DNA of 64,000 bases from Gracilibacillus suaedae (GCF_017599345.1 NZ_JAGFVL010000057.1:1-64000), one strand, 5' to 3'. Positions 1 through 8,685 are shown, counted from the stretch's first letter. A program made the numbers and translations. The notes: generated by a model from the letters alone, not told the origin.

Positions 1-9
1 CATACAAAG

Positions 10-126
10 TCTGGTGGCGATAGCGGAGAGGTCACACCTGTTCCCATGCCGAACACAGTAGTTAAGCTTTCCAGCGCCCATGGTAGTTGGGGCTCACGCC
101 CCTGCAAGAGTAGGACGTTGCCAGGC
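10..126 (+). rRNA. rrf: 5S ribosomal RNA
   Basis: About 117 bases match the Bacillus 5S rRNA throughout, including the conserved internal stretch CCGAACACAGTAGTTAAGC and the closing GAGTAGGACG near the 3' end. The first bases (CTGGTGGC) pair with the last (GCCAGGC) to form helix I. It is the distal end of an rRNA operon whose 16S and 23S genes would lie to the left of the window. Two tRNA genes follow in the same direction. Ends are set by comparison with the B. subtilis 5S and may be off by one or two bases. Confidence 0.96.
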
Positions 127-180
127 TTGTGTTTTAAAATATGCATACATTGTTTTGTTTTATGTATCCTTTATTATTAT

Positions 181-257
<77 letters not shown>

Positions 258-328
258 ACATTTTCTTACTACGTTGAATAAACTTCTATGTTAGAAAATC
301 ATTGTAGTGCCAATGGGTGCAACCAAAA

Positions 329-405
329 GGTCCGGTAGTTCAGTTGGTTAGAATGCCTGCCTGTCACGCAGGAGGTCGCGGGTTCGAGTCCCGTCCGGAC
401 CGCCA
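329..405 (+). tRNA. tRNA-Asp (GTC)
   Basis: This is a complete 77-base cloverleaf with encoded CCA. The acceptor stem is GGTCCGG/CCGGACC, the anticodon loop is CTGTCAC (anticodon GTC), and the T-arm reads GGGTTCGAGTCCC. It is the last gene of the rRNA-tRNA unit and is followed directly by a rho-independent terminator. Confidence 0.96.
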
Positions 406-426
406 TTTTATGACTAACAAATAGCA

Positions 427-458
427 AAACCTTAAGTTTTGATACTTAAGGTTTTTTT
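427..458 (+). terminator. Terminator of the 5S-tRNA unit
   Basis: The arms AAACCTTAAGT (427-437) and ACTTAAGGTTT (444-454) form an 11-bp perfect stem with a 6-base loop, followed by a T-run. It closes the rRNA/tRNA transcript 22 bases after tRNA-Asp. Confidence 0.9.
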
Positions 459-804
459 GTGTTCTAGCAAATTATTGGTGAAACCAGAGGCTTAGTCGCA
501 CTTTCATCGACTAATTACGGTCACGTCCTGTGATCAACAAGGTTGAGTAAAAAGCAAAAATAGCTATTCAAATGGAGTTGTCATTTTGAAAGATAGCTAC
601 TGCAAGTCAACCACTAAGGCTGACCGTTTCGCTTTCTGACACTTTTGGCGATGAATACAGCTTTAATTTAAGTACCAAAAATAGAAATCATTATATTAAA
701 ATGGTACTTAAAATAGGTTTTAGTACCAAAATGAACCTTGGTGAACACTAAATTGGCACTAAATCACTATTTAAAAAAGATAAGAATTATAACTAGTAAT
801 AGAG
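459..804. other. Non-coding gap between tRNA unit and thiL
   Basis: No gene with a ribosome site is seen. The stretch holds a 27-base unit (474-500) that recurs at 48298-48324, and a perfect 11-bp inverted repeat TTTAAGTACCA (667-677) / TGGTACTTAAA (702-712) with a third partial copy AGTACCAAAAT at 722-732. These look like intergenic repeats or operators. Nothing else is recognisable. Confidence 0.5.
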
Positions 805-833
805 TTGCTTCTTCTGTCCTCTTATCTTATATT
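805..833 (+). promoter_or_regulatory. Putative sigma-A promoter of the thiL-tsaD operon
   Basis: TTGCTT (805-810) and TATATT (828-833) are separated by 17 bases, and the TATATT ends 45 bases before the thiL start codon. Each hexamer has four or five consensus bases. No TPP riboswitch is visible in the short leader. Confidence 0.5.
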
Positions 834-878
834 TTGGTATGATGTGTGTATATTGTTGTGCTTTGGAGGTGTGGCCTG

Positions 879-1856
879 TTGAAAGAATTTGATTTTATTC
901 GGTCCATTCAGCCGAATTTTTATCGACAGCCTTCTGTTGTGAAAGGTATTGGTGATGATGCGGCTATTGTAAGACATACTAATGAGGATATTATTACGAC
1001 GGTTGATACGATGGTGGAAAATGTTCATTTTTCTGCTAAGACAACTGAACCTTTTCATATTGGTTATCGAGCATTGGCTGCGAATATAAGTGATATTGCA
1101 GCTATGGGGGGCAAACCAACGTCATATGTAGTATCTATTGTTATACCAGACAGCTGGGCTGCAGCCGATTTACAAGCAATTTATCACGGTATGGAAGAGT
1201 TGGCTAAAGTATTTAACATGGATCTTATCGGTGGAGACACTGTGTCAGGTGAACAATTAGTCCTTTCCATTACCGTATTAGGAACTGTTTTAAAAGGAAA
1301 GGCTAGATATCGCAGTGATGCACAGGAACATGATATAATCTTTGTAACTGGAACACTTGGTGATGCTGCTTGTGGTTTACATCTATTATTAAATGCTACT
1401 CACAAAGAGCAAGACAAGTATCGATATTTTGTAAAGCGACATCAGATGCCAATGCCAAGGGTATCATTTATTAATCATTGTGAAAATATAACGCGAATGT
1501 CTTTGAACGATATAAGTGATGGTATTGCAAATGAAGCAAATGAAATAGCAGAGACTTCGGATAAAACATTGATCATTGAATATGATAAAATACCAAGCCA
1601 TTCGCAATTAGCTGATTTTTCCCCCGAACAACAATTCAAATGGTCTTTAACTGGCGGAGAAGACTTTGAATTGATTGGAACTGTTTCGGAAAAAGATTGG
1701 AAGCAATTAAAGACAATAGCCAAAAAAACAAATACTAAAATTTCAGCAATAGGAACGGTGCGAAATGATTGGAACAAGAATGGTACAGTATGGTTACAAC
1801 ATAATCATCAACTAAAAAAATTGGAAAAATCGGGTTATACACATCTAAGTAGGTGA
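879..1856 (+). CDS. thiL: Thiamine-monophosphate kinase ThiL
   Basis: The 325-residue cytosolic enzyme phosphorylates thiamine monophosphate with ATP to thiamine pyrophosphate. The N-terminal half has the metal/ATP-binding signature GIGDDAA, and further conserved stretches are GGKPTSY, DLIGGDT and LTGGEDFELI, as in the PurM-like kinase fold. Length equals that of other ThiL proteins. The start is the TTG at 879, because GGAGGT lies 8 bases upstream and protein similarity begins there; the upstream in-frame ATG at 846 has no ribosome site. It is first in a tightly packed five-gene operon with the t6A genes, as in other Bacillaceae. Confidence 0.95.
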   Translation: MKEFDFIRSIQPNFYRQPSVVKGIGDDAAIVRHTNEDIITTVDTMVENVHFSAKTTEPFHIGYRALAANISDIAAMGGKPTSYVVSIVIPDSWAAADLQAIYHGMEELAKVFNMDLIGGDTVSGEQLVLSITVLGTVLKGKARYRSDAQEHDIIFVTGTLGDAACGLHLLLNATHKEQDKYRYFVKRHQMPMPRVSFINHCENITRMSLNDISDGIANEANEIAETSDKTLIIEYDKIPSHSQLADFSPEQQFKWSLTGGEDFELIGTVSEKDWKQLKTIAKKTNTKISAIGTVRNDWNKNGTVWLQHNHQLKKLEKSGYTHLSR

Positions 1857-1860
1857 AATA

Positions 1861-2316
1861 ATGAGTACATATATTTTCGAGTCAAATACAGAGGAAGAAA
1901 CAAGAAGATTAGCAAATAAATTAGCAATACTGCTTTCGCCTGGAGATGTACTAACATTAGAGGGCGATTTAGGTGCAGGGAAAACAACTTTTACCAAAGG
2001 TTTAGGTGCTGGTCTTGGTGTAACAAGAACGATCAACAGTCCGACGTTTACGATCGTAAAAGAATATATCGGAGAAATTCCGTTATACCATATGGACGTT
2101 TATCGTCTGGAGGATAGTGAAGAGGACATCGGTTTTGATGAATATTTCACTAGCGATGGTATTACCGTTGTAGAATGGGCGCAGTTTATAGAAGAATTTC
2201 TTCCAACTGAACGATTAGAAATTCAAATAAAAAGAATCGATGAACATACAAGGGAAATGATTTTTCATCCAATTGGAGATCACTTTGATTCAGTATGTAA
2301 GGAGCTATACTCATGA
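1861..2316 (+). CDS. tsaE: tRNA t6A37 biosynthesis ATPase TsaE
   Basis: The 151-residue P-loop ATPase drives the TsaB-TsaD complex that transfers threonylcarbamoyl to A37 of ANN-decoding tRNAs. The Walker A motif GDLGAGKTT sits at residues 35-43, followed by the family motif SPTFTIVKEY and by HMDVYRL. Length is normal for the family (YdiB in B. subtilis). It starts 4 bases after thiL and overlaps tsaB by 4 bases, so translation is probably coupled. Confidence 0.96.
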   Translation: MSTYIFESNTEEETRRLANKLAILLSPGDVLTLEGDLGAGKTTFTKGLGAGLGVTRTINSPTFTIVKEYIGEIPLYHMDVYRLEDSEEDIGFDEYFTSDGITVVEWAQFIEEFLPTERLEIQIKRIDEHTREMIFHPIGDHFDSVCKELYS

Positions 2317-3011
2317 ATGTGTTAGCAATTGATACTTCTAATCAAGTATTAGGAGTCGCGGTAAGTAAAGATGGGGAAGTGAAGGCGGAGTATACGGCAA
2401 ATATCAAACGCAATCACTCGGTTGGCTTAATGCCGGCAATAGATCATGTTATGCAAGAAACAGAAACCACTCCAGCTCAGTTAGATAGAATTGCCATTGC
2501 CAAAGGTCCAGGCTCATACACTGGTGTTCGTATTGGACTCGCAACAGCAAAGACAATGGCATGGACGCTAAAGATCCCGATTGTGGCTATATCCAGTCTA
2601 GAATTATTGGCGCATAATGTAAGGCAACAGAATGTGCTGATCTCTCCTTTTTTTGATGCACGTAGAGGCTTAGTTTATACAGGATTATATGAAAACAATT
2701 ATGATCGAATTCATGTAAAAAAAGAAGACCAGAATATTTTAATGGAGCAATGGCTCGATGAAGTCCAAAGCTATCAAAAACCTGTTATCTTTCTCAGTCA
2801 GGACATCAAAAAGCACCAAAATTTGATAAAAGAAAAATTAGCAAAGTCCGCCATTTTCCCTCCTGCCATTGATCATCTTCCTCGTCCTGGCCAACTAGCT
2901 CTCTTAGGTGTAGAACGCAATGAGGATAACCTTCATGAATTGACACCTAACTATATTCGATTAGTGGAGGCAGAAGCAAAATGGTTAAAGGAACAAGAAC
3001 GAAATGGCTAA
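2313..3011 (+). CDS. tsaB: tRNA t6A37 biosynthesis protein TsaB
   Basis: The 232-residue member of the ASKHA (actin-like ATPase) fold is the non-catalytic partner of TsaD in threonylcarbamoyl transfer. The sequence begins MNVLAIDTSNQVLGVAV and contains GPGSYTGVRIG, both diagnostic for TsaB. It lacks the metal-binding histidines of TsaD. The gene overlaps tsaE by 4 and rimI by 8 bases. Length matches B. subtilis YdiC (about 230). Confidence 0.95.
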   Translation: MNVLAIDTSNQVLGVAVSKDGEVKAEYTANIKRNHSVGLMPAIDHVMQETETTPAQLDRIAIAKGPGSYTGVRIGLATAKTMAWTLKIPIVAISSLELLAHNVRQQNVLISPFFDARRGLVYTGLYENNYDRIHVKKEDQNILMEQWLDEVQSYQKPVIFLSQDIKKHQNLIKEKLAKSAIFPPAIDHLPRPGQLALLGVERNEDNLHELTPNYIRLVEAEAKWLKEQERNG

Positions 3012-3450
3012 AGTTCAATTTCGAAAAATGGAAGAATCAGATATAGAGGTAGTCAAAGAGATAGATAAACGCTCTTTTTCTATACCATGGCCCGATGATA
3101 TTTATGAAGAAGAATTAAAGAAGAACCATTATGCACAATATTTTGTTGCTGTTTTAGATGAGAAAGTAATCGGCTTTTGTGGATCATGGATGGTGCTGGA
3201 TGAAGCACAAATCACGAATATTGCGCTTGATCCAGACCATAGAGGGAAGGGATATGGTCAAGGATTATTCCAGTTTGTAATCAATTATGCAGTTGCTCAT
3301 GGCATTCGTCATTTGTCATTGGAAGTGCGGGTTTCCAACTTAACTGCACAACGGATGTACAAAAAATTCGGGATGAAACCCGGTGGAATCAGGAAAAATT
3401 ATTATAGTGATAATCAGGAAGATGCTTTAGTATTGTGGGTGAATTTATGA
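3004..3450 (+). CDS. rimI: Ribosomal protein S18-alanine N-acetyltransferase RimI
   Basis: The 148-residue GNAT-fold acetyltransferase is predicted to acetylate the N-terminal alanine of S18 using acetyl-CoA. The acetyl-CoA-binding loop is visible as [11 protein letters not shown], preceded by the ITNIALDP strand and followed by [19 protein letters not shown]. Its position between tsaB and tsaD and the 4-base ATGA overlap with tsaD are typical for Firmicutes (B. subtilis ydiD). The substrate assignment rests on position and family. Confidence 0.92.
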   Translation: MAKVQFRKMEESDIEVVKEIDKRSFSIPWPDDIYEEELKKNHYAQYFVAVLDEKVIGFCGSWMVLDEAQITNIALDPDHRGKGYGQGLFQFVINYAVAHGIRHLSLEVRVSNLTAQRMYKKFGMKPGGIRKNYYSDNQEDALVLWVNL

Positions 3451-4484
3451 GTGAATATATTTTAGGGATTGAAACGAGCTGTGACGAAACAGCTGCAGCA
3501 ATTATAAAAGATGGTCGAGAAATTGTGTCAAATGTAGTAGCTTCCCAAATTGAGAGCCATAAACGGTTTGGTGGGGTAGTTCCAGAAATAGCTTCGAGGC
3601 ACCATGTCGAACAGATCACGATTGTGTTAGAAGAAACCTTTGCAAAAGCAGGTTTAACGATTGATGATATGGATGCTGTTGCCGTAACAGAAGGACCGGG
3701 GTTAGTCGGTGCACTCTTAGTAGGTGTTAATGCAGCGAAGGGATTGGCCTATGCTCATCAAAAACCCTTAGTCGGTGTTCACCATATAGCTGGCCATATA
3801 TATGCTAACCGATTGGAAAAGGAATTGGAATTTCCACTGCTAGCGTTAGTTGTTTCCGGTGGACATACTGAGTTGATTTTGATGAAGGAACATGGTAATT
3901 TTGAAATCATCGGGGAAACAAGAGATGATGCTGCGGGTGAAGCATATGATAAAGTAGCGAGAACCTTGGAATTACCTTATCCAGGTGGGCCGAAAATGGA
4001 TCAGTTAGCACATCAAGGAGAAGCGAACATTGACTTTCCGCGTGCATGGTTAGAAGAGGACTCCTTTGATTTTAGTTTTAGTGGATTAAAGTCAGCTGTT
4101 ATTAATACATTGCACAATGCCAAGCAAAAAGGTGAAACGTTAAAACAAGAAGATGTGGCGGCAAGTTTTCAAGCAAGTGTTGTTGAAGTGTTAACAGAGA
4201 AAACCTTTCAAGCAGCCAAACAATATGGTGTGAAACAAGTAATTGTCGCAGGCGGTGTTGCGGCTAACAAAGGGTTGCGAGCAGCGATGCAAACTAAATT
4301 TGAGCAGGAAGAGACTGTGGAATTGCTATTTCCATCCCTATCGCTTTGTACGGACAATGCAGCGATGATTGCAGCAGCAGGATCAATTGCTTTCAAGCAA
4401 GGACATCATGCCCAATGGGATTTAAATGCAAATCCTAGTTTAAGTCTGGAAAGATACGCCAAACGATCAATGCTAGAACGATAA
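3447..4484 (+). CDS. tsaD: tRNA threonylcarbamoyltransferase TsaD
   Basis: The 345-residue catalytic subunit transfers the threonylcarbamoyl group from its adenylate to tRNA A37. N-terminal [10 protein letters not shown], the metal-site histidines in [10 protein letters not shown] (H113 and H117) and the C-terminal [13 protein letters not shown] motif identify it. The start is the ATG at 3447, which overlaps the rimI stop in an ATGA; an in-frame GTG at 3435 is less likely. The stop codon lies in the loop of a hairpin that probably ends the operon. The old name is gcp. Confidence 0.96.
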   Translation: MSEYILGIETSCDETAAAIIKDGREIVSNVVASQIESHKRFGGVVPEIASRHHVEQITIVLEETFAKAGLTIDDMDAVAVTEGPGLVGALLVGVNAAKGLAYAHQKPLVGVHHIAGHIYANRLEKELEFPLLALVVSGGHTELILMKEHGNFEIIGETRDDAAGEAYDKVARTLELPYPGGPKMDQLAHQGEANIDFPRAWLEEDSFDFSFSGLKSAVINTLHNAKQKGETLKQEDVAASFQASVVEVLTEKTFQAAKQYGVKQVIVAGGVAANKGLRAAMQTKFEQEETVELLFPSLSLCTDNAAMIAAAGSIAFKQGHHAQWDLNANPSLSLERYAKRSMLER

Positions 4485-4502
4485 ACGTTCTAGCATTATT
4501 CT
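4469..4502 (+). terminator. Terminator after tsaD
   Basis: AATGCTAGAACG (4469-4480) pairs perfectly with CGTTCTAGCATT (4486-4497) around a 5-base loop that contains part of the tsaD stop codon. The following ATTCTT is only a weak U-tract, so termination may be partial. Confidence 0.7.
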
Positions 4503-4672
4503 TATCCACAAAATTTTTCTGCGAATGTGGATTATTACATATCCCTTATGATATCAAGCTTTAATAACAGTAATAAAATGTGGATAAAGTGGCTTATCAT
4601 TGTGGATAATGTGGACAAACATCTTAATAACTGATTTGCTAGGACTGAATAAGTGGATAAAGGTGTGTATAA
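4502..4672. promoter_or_regulatory. DnaA-box cluster between tsaD and the ABC-F gene
   Basis: Seven 9-mers matching the DnaA box TTATCCACA or its complement TGTGGATAA with at most one mismatch lie in 171 bases: 4502-4510 (perfect), 4526-4534, 4579-4587 (perfect), 4601-4609 (perfect), 4610-4618 (immediately adjacent), 4652-4660 and 4664-4672. All but the first face the same way. The stretch sits between two convergent genes, where no promoter is needed. B. subtilis has DnaA-box clusters outside oriC, one of them, as I recall, in this same gcp-ydiF interval, where they bind DnaA and restrain initiation. Confidence 0.85.
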
Positions 4673-4680
4673 ATGAGGAT

Positions 4681-4727
4681 GAGAAAAATAGAAAAGGACA
4701 TAATGCCTACTTCGCAAAATGCCCTTT
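4681..4727 (-). terminator. Terminator after the ABC-F gene
   Basis: Read on the minus strand, AAAGGGCAT and ATGTCCTTT form a 9-bp stem with one G-U pair, followed by TTCTATTTTTC. It lies directly after the stop codon of the ABC-F gene. Confidence 0.6.
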
Positions 4728-4731
4728 GTGT

Positions 4732-6657
4732 CTATTCGTGTAATGTTTCCCATTCTTCCATTAATGATTCCAATTTTGTCTTTAAGGAATCATTTTGATT
4801 AGTTAGTTCCAATGCTTTTTCATGATCTTGAAAAACGTCAGGATCACATAACATTTGATCAATTTCTTCCATTTCTAACTCAAGCTGCTCAATCTCATCT
4901 TCAATTTCCTTAATTCTACGCTCTTTTTTTCGTTGCTCTTTCTTTAATTGCTTTTCTTTTTCAAAATTTGATTTTGTATTATCAGGCTTGTCGACGGTTT
5001 GCTTTTCTGCTTTTTTTAGTTCAGCCAGTTCCTGTTCTTCTTGTTTTTTCTCTACATAGTAATCATAATCACCTAAGTAGAGAGTAGTTTTGTTAGATTG
5101 CATCTCCAATACATGGGTTGCAATCTTATTAATAAAATAACGGTCATGAGAAACGAATAGAATCGATCCAGGGTAGTCAATCAAGGCAGCTTCTAACACT
5201 TCTTTGCTATCCAAATCTAAATGGTTGGTCGGTTCATCAAGTAACAAGAAGTTTGACTTCTCCATCATTAATTTAGCTAAAGCCAGACGCGCTTTTTCCC
5301 CACCACTTAAAGCCGAAACATTACGTAACACATCATCACCACTGAAAAGGAAGTTACCGAGAATAGTTCGAATGTCCTTTTCATTCATGACCGGATAATC
5401 ATCCCACAGTTCATTCAATACGGTGTTCTTGGGATTTAATTGTGTTTGTTCTTGATCATAATAGCCAATCTGTACGTTTGTACCGAGTTGAATGTTACCT
5501 GAAGCAGGATCTAGCTGTCCGATAATTGTCTTTAATAAGGTCGATTTTCCGACACCATTTGGTCCAACCAATGCAACACTATCCCCGCGTTCGATATGCA
5601 AGTTAAGATTTGAAAAGATGAATGGATCTGCTTCGTGATAACGAAATGCTAAATCATTAATTTTTAACACATCATTACCACTTCTGCGGTCAATTGTAAA
5701 AGTAAACTTGGCAGAGCTTTCTTCGCCCGCGGGTTTGTCCATAACCTCCATTTTTTCTAACTGCTTACGTCGACTTTGGGCACGTTTCGTAGTAGAAGCA
5801 CGCACAATATTCTTCTGAATAAATTCTTCCATTCTTTTAATTTCACTCTGTTGTTTTTCATAGAGCTTTAGATCCCGTTCATAATTGGCCGCTTTTTGCT
5901 GTAAATAATCACTATAGTTGCCATGATATTTAGTCGAGTGATGCCGAGATATTTCATAGACAATATTCACGGTTTTATCTAAAAAGTAGCGGTCGTGAGA
6001 GACGATAACAACAGCACCTTGATAACTGTTTAAATAACCCTCCAGCCAAGTTAAAGTTTGAATATCCAAATGGTTAGTAGGCTCGTCTAATATGAGAATG
6101 TCAGGTTTCGTTAATAATAGTTTCCCTAAAGCTAATCTCGTTTTTTGCCCGCCACTTAGTGTAGCAATTGAAGTCGTCCACATACTTTCTGGGAAATCAA
6201 GACCGTTCAGCACCGCTTTTATATCCGCTTCATACTGATAACCGCCCGCAAGCTTGAAGGCTTCTTGTTTTTGATCATAACTGGCAAGTAACTGCTCGTA
6301 ACGTTCACTATCCGCAAGCAGATCAGGATCACCCATTTGCTGTTCCATCTGGCGTAGAGCTTTTTCTTCTTTTAGAAAGTGTTCAAAAATCTTAAGCATC
6401 TCGTCCCAAATCGTTTCATTAGAATCTAAGCCAGAATGTTGTGCAAGGTATCCTAATGATACATCTTTCGGTTTATGAATTTCACCTTCATCATAACTAA
6501 GCTGATTGGAAATAATATTTAAAAGTGTCGATTTTCCGGCACCATTCCGTCCCACTATAGCAATACGGTCATCCCTTTTTATCACTAGTTTTATATTAGA
6601 TAAGATCAGTTCAGCACCGAATCTTTTGGTTAAATTGTTTACTTGTAAATAAATCAT
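4732..6657 (-). CDS. ydiF: ABC-F family ATPase (YdiF type)
   Basis: The 641-residue soluble protein has two ABC ATPase domains and no membrane segment. Domain 1 has Walker A GRNGAGKST and signature LSGGQKTRLAL; domain 2 has GPNGVGKST and LSGGEKARLAL. A linker (about residues 240-320) and a lysine/glutamate-rich coiled coil from about residue 540 to the C terminus fit the ABC-F class, which acts on ribosomes in translation or antibiotic protection. Size and position next to tsaD and rex match B. subtilis YdiF (642 residues). GAGGTG precedes the ATG. A role in resistance cannot be read from the sequence. Confidence 0.93.
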   Translation of the reverse strand: MIYLQVNNLTKRFGAELILSNIKLVIKRDDRIAIVGRNGAGKSTLLNIISNQLSYDEGEIHKPKDVSLGYLAQHSGLDSNETIWDEMLKIFEHFLKEEKALRQMEQQMGDPDLLADSERYEQLLASYDQKQEAFKLAGGYQYEADIKAVLNGLDFPESMWTTSIATLSGGQKTRLALGKLLLTKPDILILDEPTNHLDIQTLTWLEGYLNSYQGAVVIVSHDRYFLDKTVNIVYEISRHHSTKYHGNYSDYLQQKAANYERDLKLYEKQQSEIKRMEEFIQKNIVRASTTKRAQSRRKQLEKMEVMDKPAGEESSAKFTFTIDRRSGNDVLKINDLAFRYHEADPFIFSNLNLHIERGDSVALVGPNGVGKSTLLKTIIGQLDPASGNIQLGTNVQIGYYDQEQTQLNPKNTVLNELWDDYPVMNEKDIRTILGNFLFSGDDVLRNVSALSGGEKARLALAKLMMEKSNFLLLDEPTNHLDLDSKEVLEAALIDYPGSILFVSHDRYFINKIATHVLEMQSNKTTLYLGDYDYYVEKKQEEQELAELKKAEKQTVDKPDNTKSNFEKEKQLKKEQRKKERRIKEIEDEIEQLELEMEEIDQMLCDPDVFQDHEKALELTNQNDSLKTKLESLMEEWETLHE

Positions 6658-6729
6658 TTGATTTCACCTCTAATATGTTCAGTGTATCGGAAAGCAGAAA
6701 CCACTGCAAGCACGGTTGTTTGGCTGTAA

Positions 6730-6743
6730 GTGAATTATTTCAC
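6730..6743. promoter_or_regulatory. Probable Rex operator and rex promoter
   Basis: GTGAATTATTTCAC is a perfect palindrome matching the core of the Rex consensus TTGTGAA-N4-TTCACAA. A promoter-like pair ACGACA (6742-6747) and TAGAAT (6765-6770) with 17-base spacing overlaps its right end, so Rex bound here would block its own transcription. The site also lies about 75 bases upstream of the divergent ABC-F gene. Confidence 0.7.
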
Positions 6744-6825
6744 GACAATTAACCGCTTTTCTGTTAGAATAAAAAGTAAGTATAAACATTCACAAATCCA
6801 AACCGAACTATAGTAAGGGGAATGA

Positions 6826-7476
6826 ATGATGATCAATCAAAATAAAATACCACAAGCGACGGCGAAACGTTTGCCATTGTATTATCGATTTTTAAATAAC
6901 CTTCATATCCAAGGAAAATCGCGAGTATCTTCAAAAGAATTAAGTGAAGCAATGAAAGTCGATTCTGCTACAATAAGACGAGATTTCTCCTATTTTGGAG
7001 CTTTAGGTAAAAAGGGCTATGGCTATAATGTCGAATATTTGCTTGGATTTTTCCGTAAAACATTAGATCAGGATGAAAATACTCCCGTTGCGCTAATTGG
7101 TGTAGGAAATTTAGGAACCGCTTTTTTAAATTATAATTTCACCAAAAATAATAATACAAAAATTGAAGTCGCTTTTGATGCTGATAAACGAAAGGTCGGC
7201 AAAACGATAGGGGATATTCAAGTACACCACATTGACGATTTAGAGGGAAACTTAGAAAATATCTCTGTTGCGATTTTGACAGTACCTGTATCTGAAGCAC
7301 AAAATATTACTGATCGTCTAGTAAAAGCCGGAATCAGCGGTATTTTGAATTTCACACCGGCAAGAATTACAGTTCCCGAGAATGTCCGTGTACATCATAT
7401 TGATTTAGCCGTAGAACTACAATCACTTGCCTATTTTATGAAGCATTATCCATTAGAGAATGAAGGAGAAGAGTAA
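6826..7476 (+). CDS. rex: Redox-sensing transcriptional repressor Rex
   Basis: The 216-residue repressor senses the NADH/NAD+ ratio and controls fermentation and respiration genes. An N-terminal winged helix (residues 15-75, with [14 protein letters not shown]) is followed by a Rossmann domain whose dinucleotide loop is GVGNLG (residues 92-97), and the C-terminal domain-swap helix [11 protein letters not shown] is present. Length fits the family (B. subtilis YdiH, 215). AAGGGGAATG precedes two adjacent ATGs; either may serve. A Rex-type operator lies about 85 bases upstream. Confidence 0.96.
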   Translation: MMINQNKIPQATAKRLPLYYRFLNNLHIQGKSRVSSKELSEAMKVDSATIRRDFSYFGALGKKGYGYNVEYLLGFFRKTLDQDENTPVALIGVGNLGTAFLNYNFTKNNNTKIEVAFDADKRKVGKTIGDIQVHHIDDLEGNLENISVAILTVPVSEAQNITDRLVKAGISGILNFTPARITVPENVRVHHIDLAVELQSLAYFMKHYPLENEGEE

Positions 7477-7488
7477 AGATATAATACT

Positions 7489-7528
7489 AAAAAATAGACT
7501 CAGCTAACAGTAGCTAAGTCTATTTTTT
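7489..7528. terminator. Bidirectional terminator between rex and ydiK
   Basis: AAAAAATAGACT (7489-7500) pairs with AGTCTATTTTTT (7517-7528), with an inner AGCTA/TAGCT stem. It has a T-run on both strands and includes the ydiK stop codon, so it can serve both convergent genes. Confidence 0.85.
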
Positions 7529-7729
7529 CTTATTGTCATTCGCTTTTTTTATGCGAAAATGTAGATTGATTAATCTGAACGCAACCACAAAATCAATGGT
7601 AGCAAAGGTTGCTAATAAAATGGTAATAAAATTAAAAACAGTTTCATCTGCCGATTGGATTGCGATATAGGTGAATAAAGCGCCTAACGCAATGTAAAAA
7701 ATGGCAGAACGTAAAGGTGAAATACGCAT
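7520..7729 (-). CDS. ydiK: Small membrane protein YdiK-like (DUF4305)
   Basis: About 69 residues with two hydrophobic segments (roughly residues 8-26 and 30-50) and a basic C-terminal tail rich in Lys and Asn. Position directly behind the CAAX-protease gene and next to groESL equals B. subtilis ydiK. The start is taken as the ATG at 7729; an in-frame TTG at 7747 would include the ribosome site GGAGGAT inside the coding region. Function is unknown. Confidence 0.75.
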   Translation of the reverse strand: MRISPLRSAIFYIALGALFTYIAIQSADETVFNFITILLATFATIDFVVAFRLINLHFRIKKANDNKKK

Positions 7730-7736
7730 AATACTA

Positions 7737-8444
7737 TTATCCTCCAATAAGAATCATCATTAATTCTTGTATTTGATCCATTTGCTGCTCGATTTCTTCT
7801 GGATCGACAGACAGTTGGCCTACTACGGCAAATGTATTCATGGACATGTGCACAATTATTGGTACAAGGATTCGTTTCGTTTCAACGTATAGAAAGGCGA
7901 ACACCATTCCAACGGATGTGTATATAAGTAAGTGTTCAAAATCATTATGAACAGCTGCAAAGATGAAGCCCGATAACAACGCAGCGAAAAAGAAGTTCAT
8001 TCTCTTATAGAGTGAACCAAAAATAGCTTTACGAAACACTAATTCTTCTAGAATCGGTCCCAAAATTGAAATGATTACAATAAATAAAGGGGTTTGTCGT
8101 GCTACATCCATTAATTCCATTGTATTTTCTGATCCAGGCGGGATTCTGAAAACTACCATTTCAATAACAACAGCAACGCCTTGTGTTATCATCACAAGGA
8201 AAAAACCTAGTACAGACCACAGTATAATAGTTCCTATTTTCTTATGTTGTGTTTGGAAGAAATCTTGGACTTCATCCCTTATGAAATAGATAGATATGAT
8301 CAAAGCTATCGCAAATGACGCAATACTCCAGTTAGCTTGGAAAGTATCCAAATCATCAATGTAAGGCACAAACGGCATAGCCAAAAAGATGGAAAATTGC
8401 ATTGCAAAATACGTGATTATCAAATAAATATATTTTCTTGGCAA
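7737..8444 (-). CDS. ydiL: CPBP-family intramembrane protease YdiL-like
   Basis: The 235-residue protein has about six to eight membrane segments and the three motifs of the CAAX protease/bacteriocin-processing (Abi) family: EELVFRKAIFGSLYKR (EExxxR), FAAVHND and the histidine in IVHMSMN. The family comprises glutamate-type intramembrane endopeptidases; the bacterial substrate is unknown here. The start is a TTG at 8444 with GGGAG about 10 bases upstream. It is followed after 7 bases by ydiK and lies divergent to groES, as in B. subtilis. Confidence 0.88.
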   Translation of the reverse strand: MPRKYIYLIITYFAMQFSIFLAMPFVPYIDDLDTFQANWSIASFAIALIISIYFIRDEVQDFFQTQHKKIGTIILWSVLGFFLVMITQGVAVVIEMVVFRIPPGSENTMELMDVARQTPLFIVIISILGPILEELVFRKAIFGSLYKRMNFFFAALLSGFIFAAVHNDFEHLLIYTSVGMVFAFLYVETKRILVPIIVHMSMNTFAVVGQLSVDPEEIEQQMDQIQELMMILIGG

Positions 8445-8646
8445 GTATAACGACTCCCTTAAACTCTTTTTAATGTCATGATACGTATTTTAACATAAAT
8501 TTAGAATAAAATTGAAATACTTCGTCTACATATGGAAGTATATGAGTATTTTTCCATAAAGTGAGAATTTCATAAGTGGAGGAGGTGCCTCCATTTATAT
8601 AGTTAGGAACGATGATAAATTTTTTTAAAAAACGATATTAAAATAC

Positions 8647-8678
8647 TTGCAAAAAAAATCAGTTTTCATTATTATAAT
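8647..8678 (+). promoter_or_regulatory. groESL promoter
   Basis: TTGCAA (8647-8652) is followed after 17 bases by TATTAT (8670-8675), or after 20 by TATAAT (8673-8678). The predicted start of transcription falls at the left edge of the CIRCE palindrome. Confidence 0.7.
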
Positions 8679-8685
8679 AATTGTG

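Noticed and set aside
834-878. TPP riboswitch in front of thiL
   Set aside because: The leader after the predicted promoter is only about 40 bases and lacks the conserved CTGAGA and thi-box motifs.
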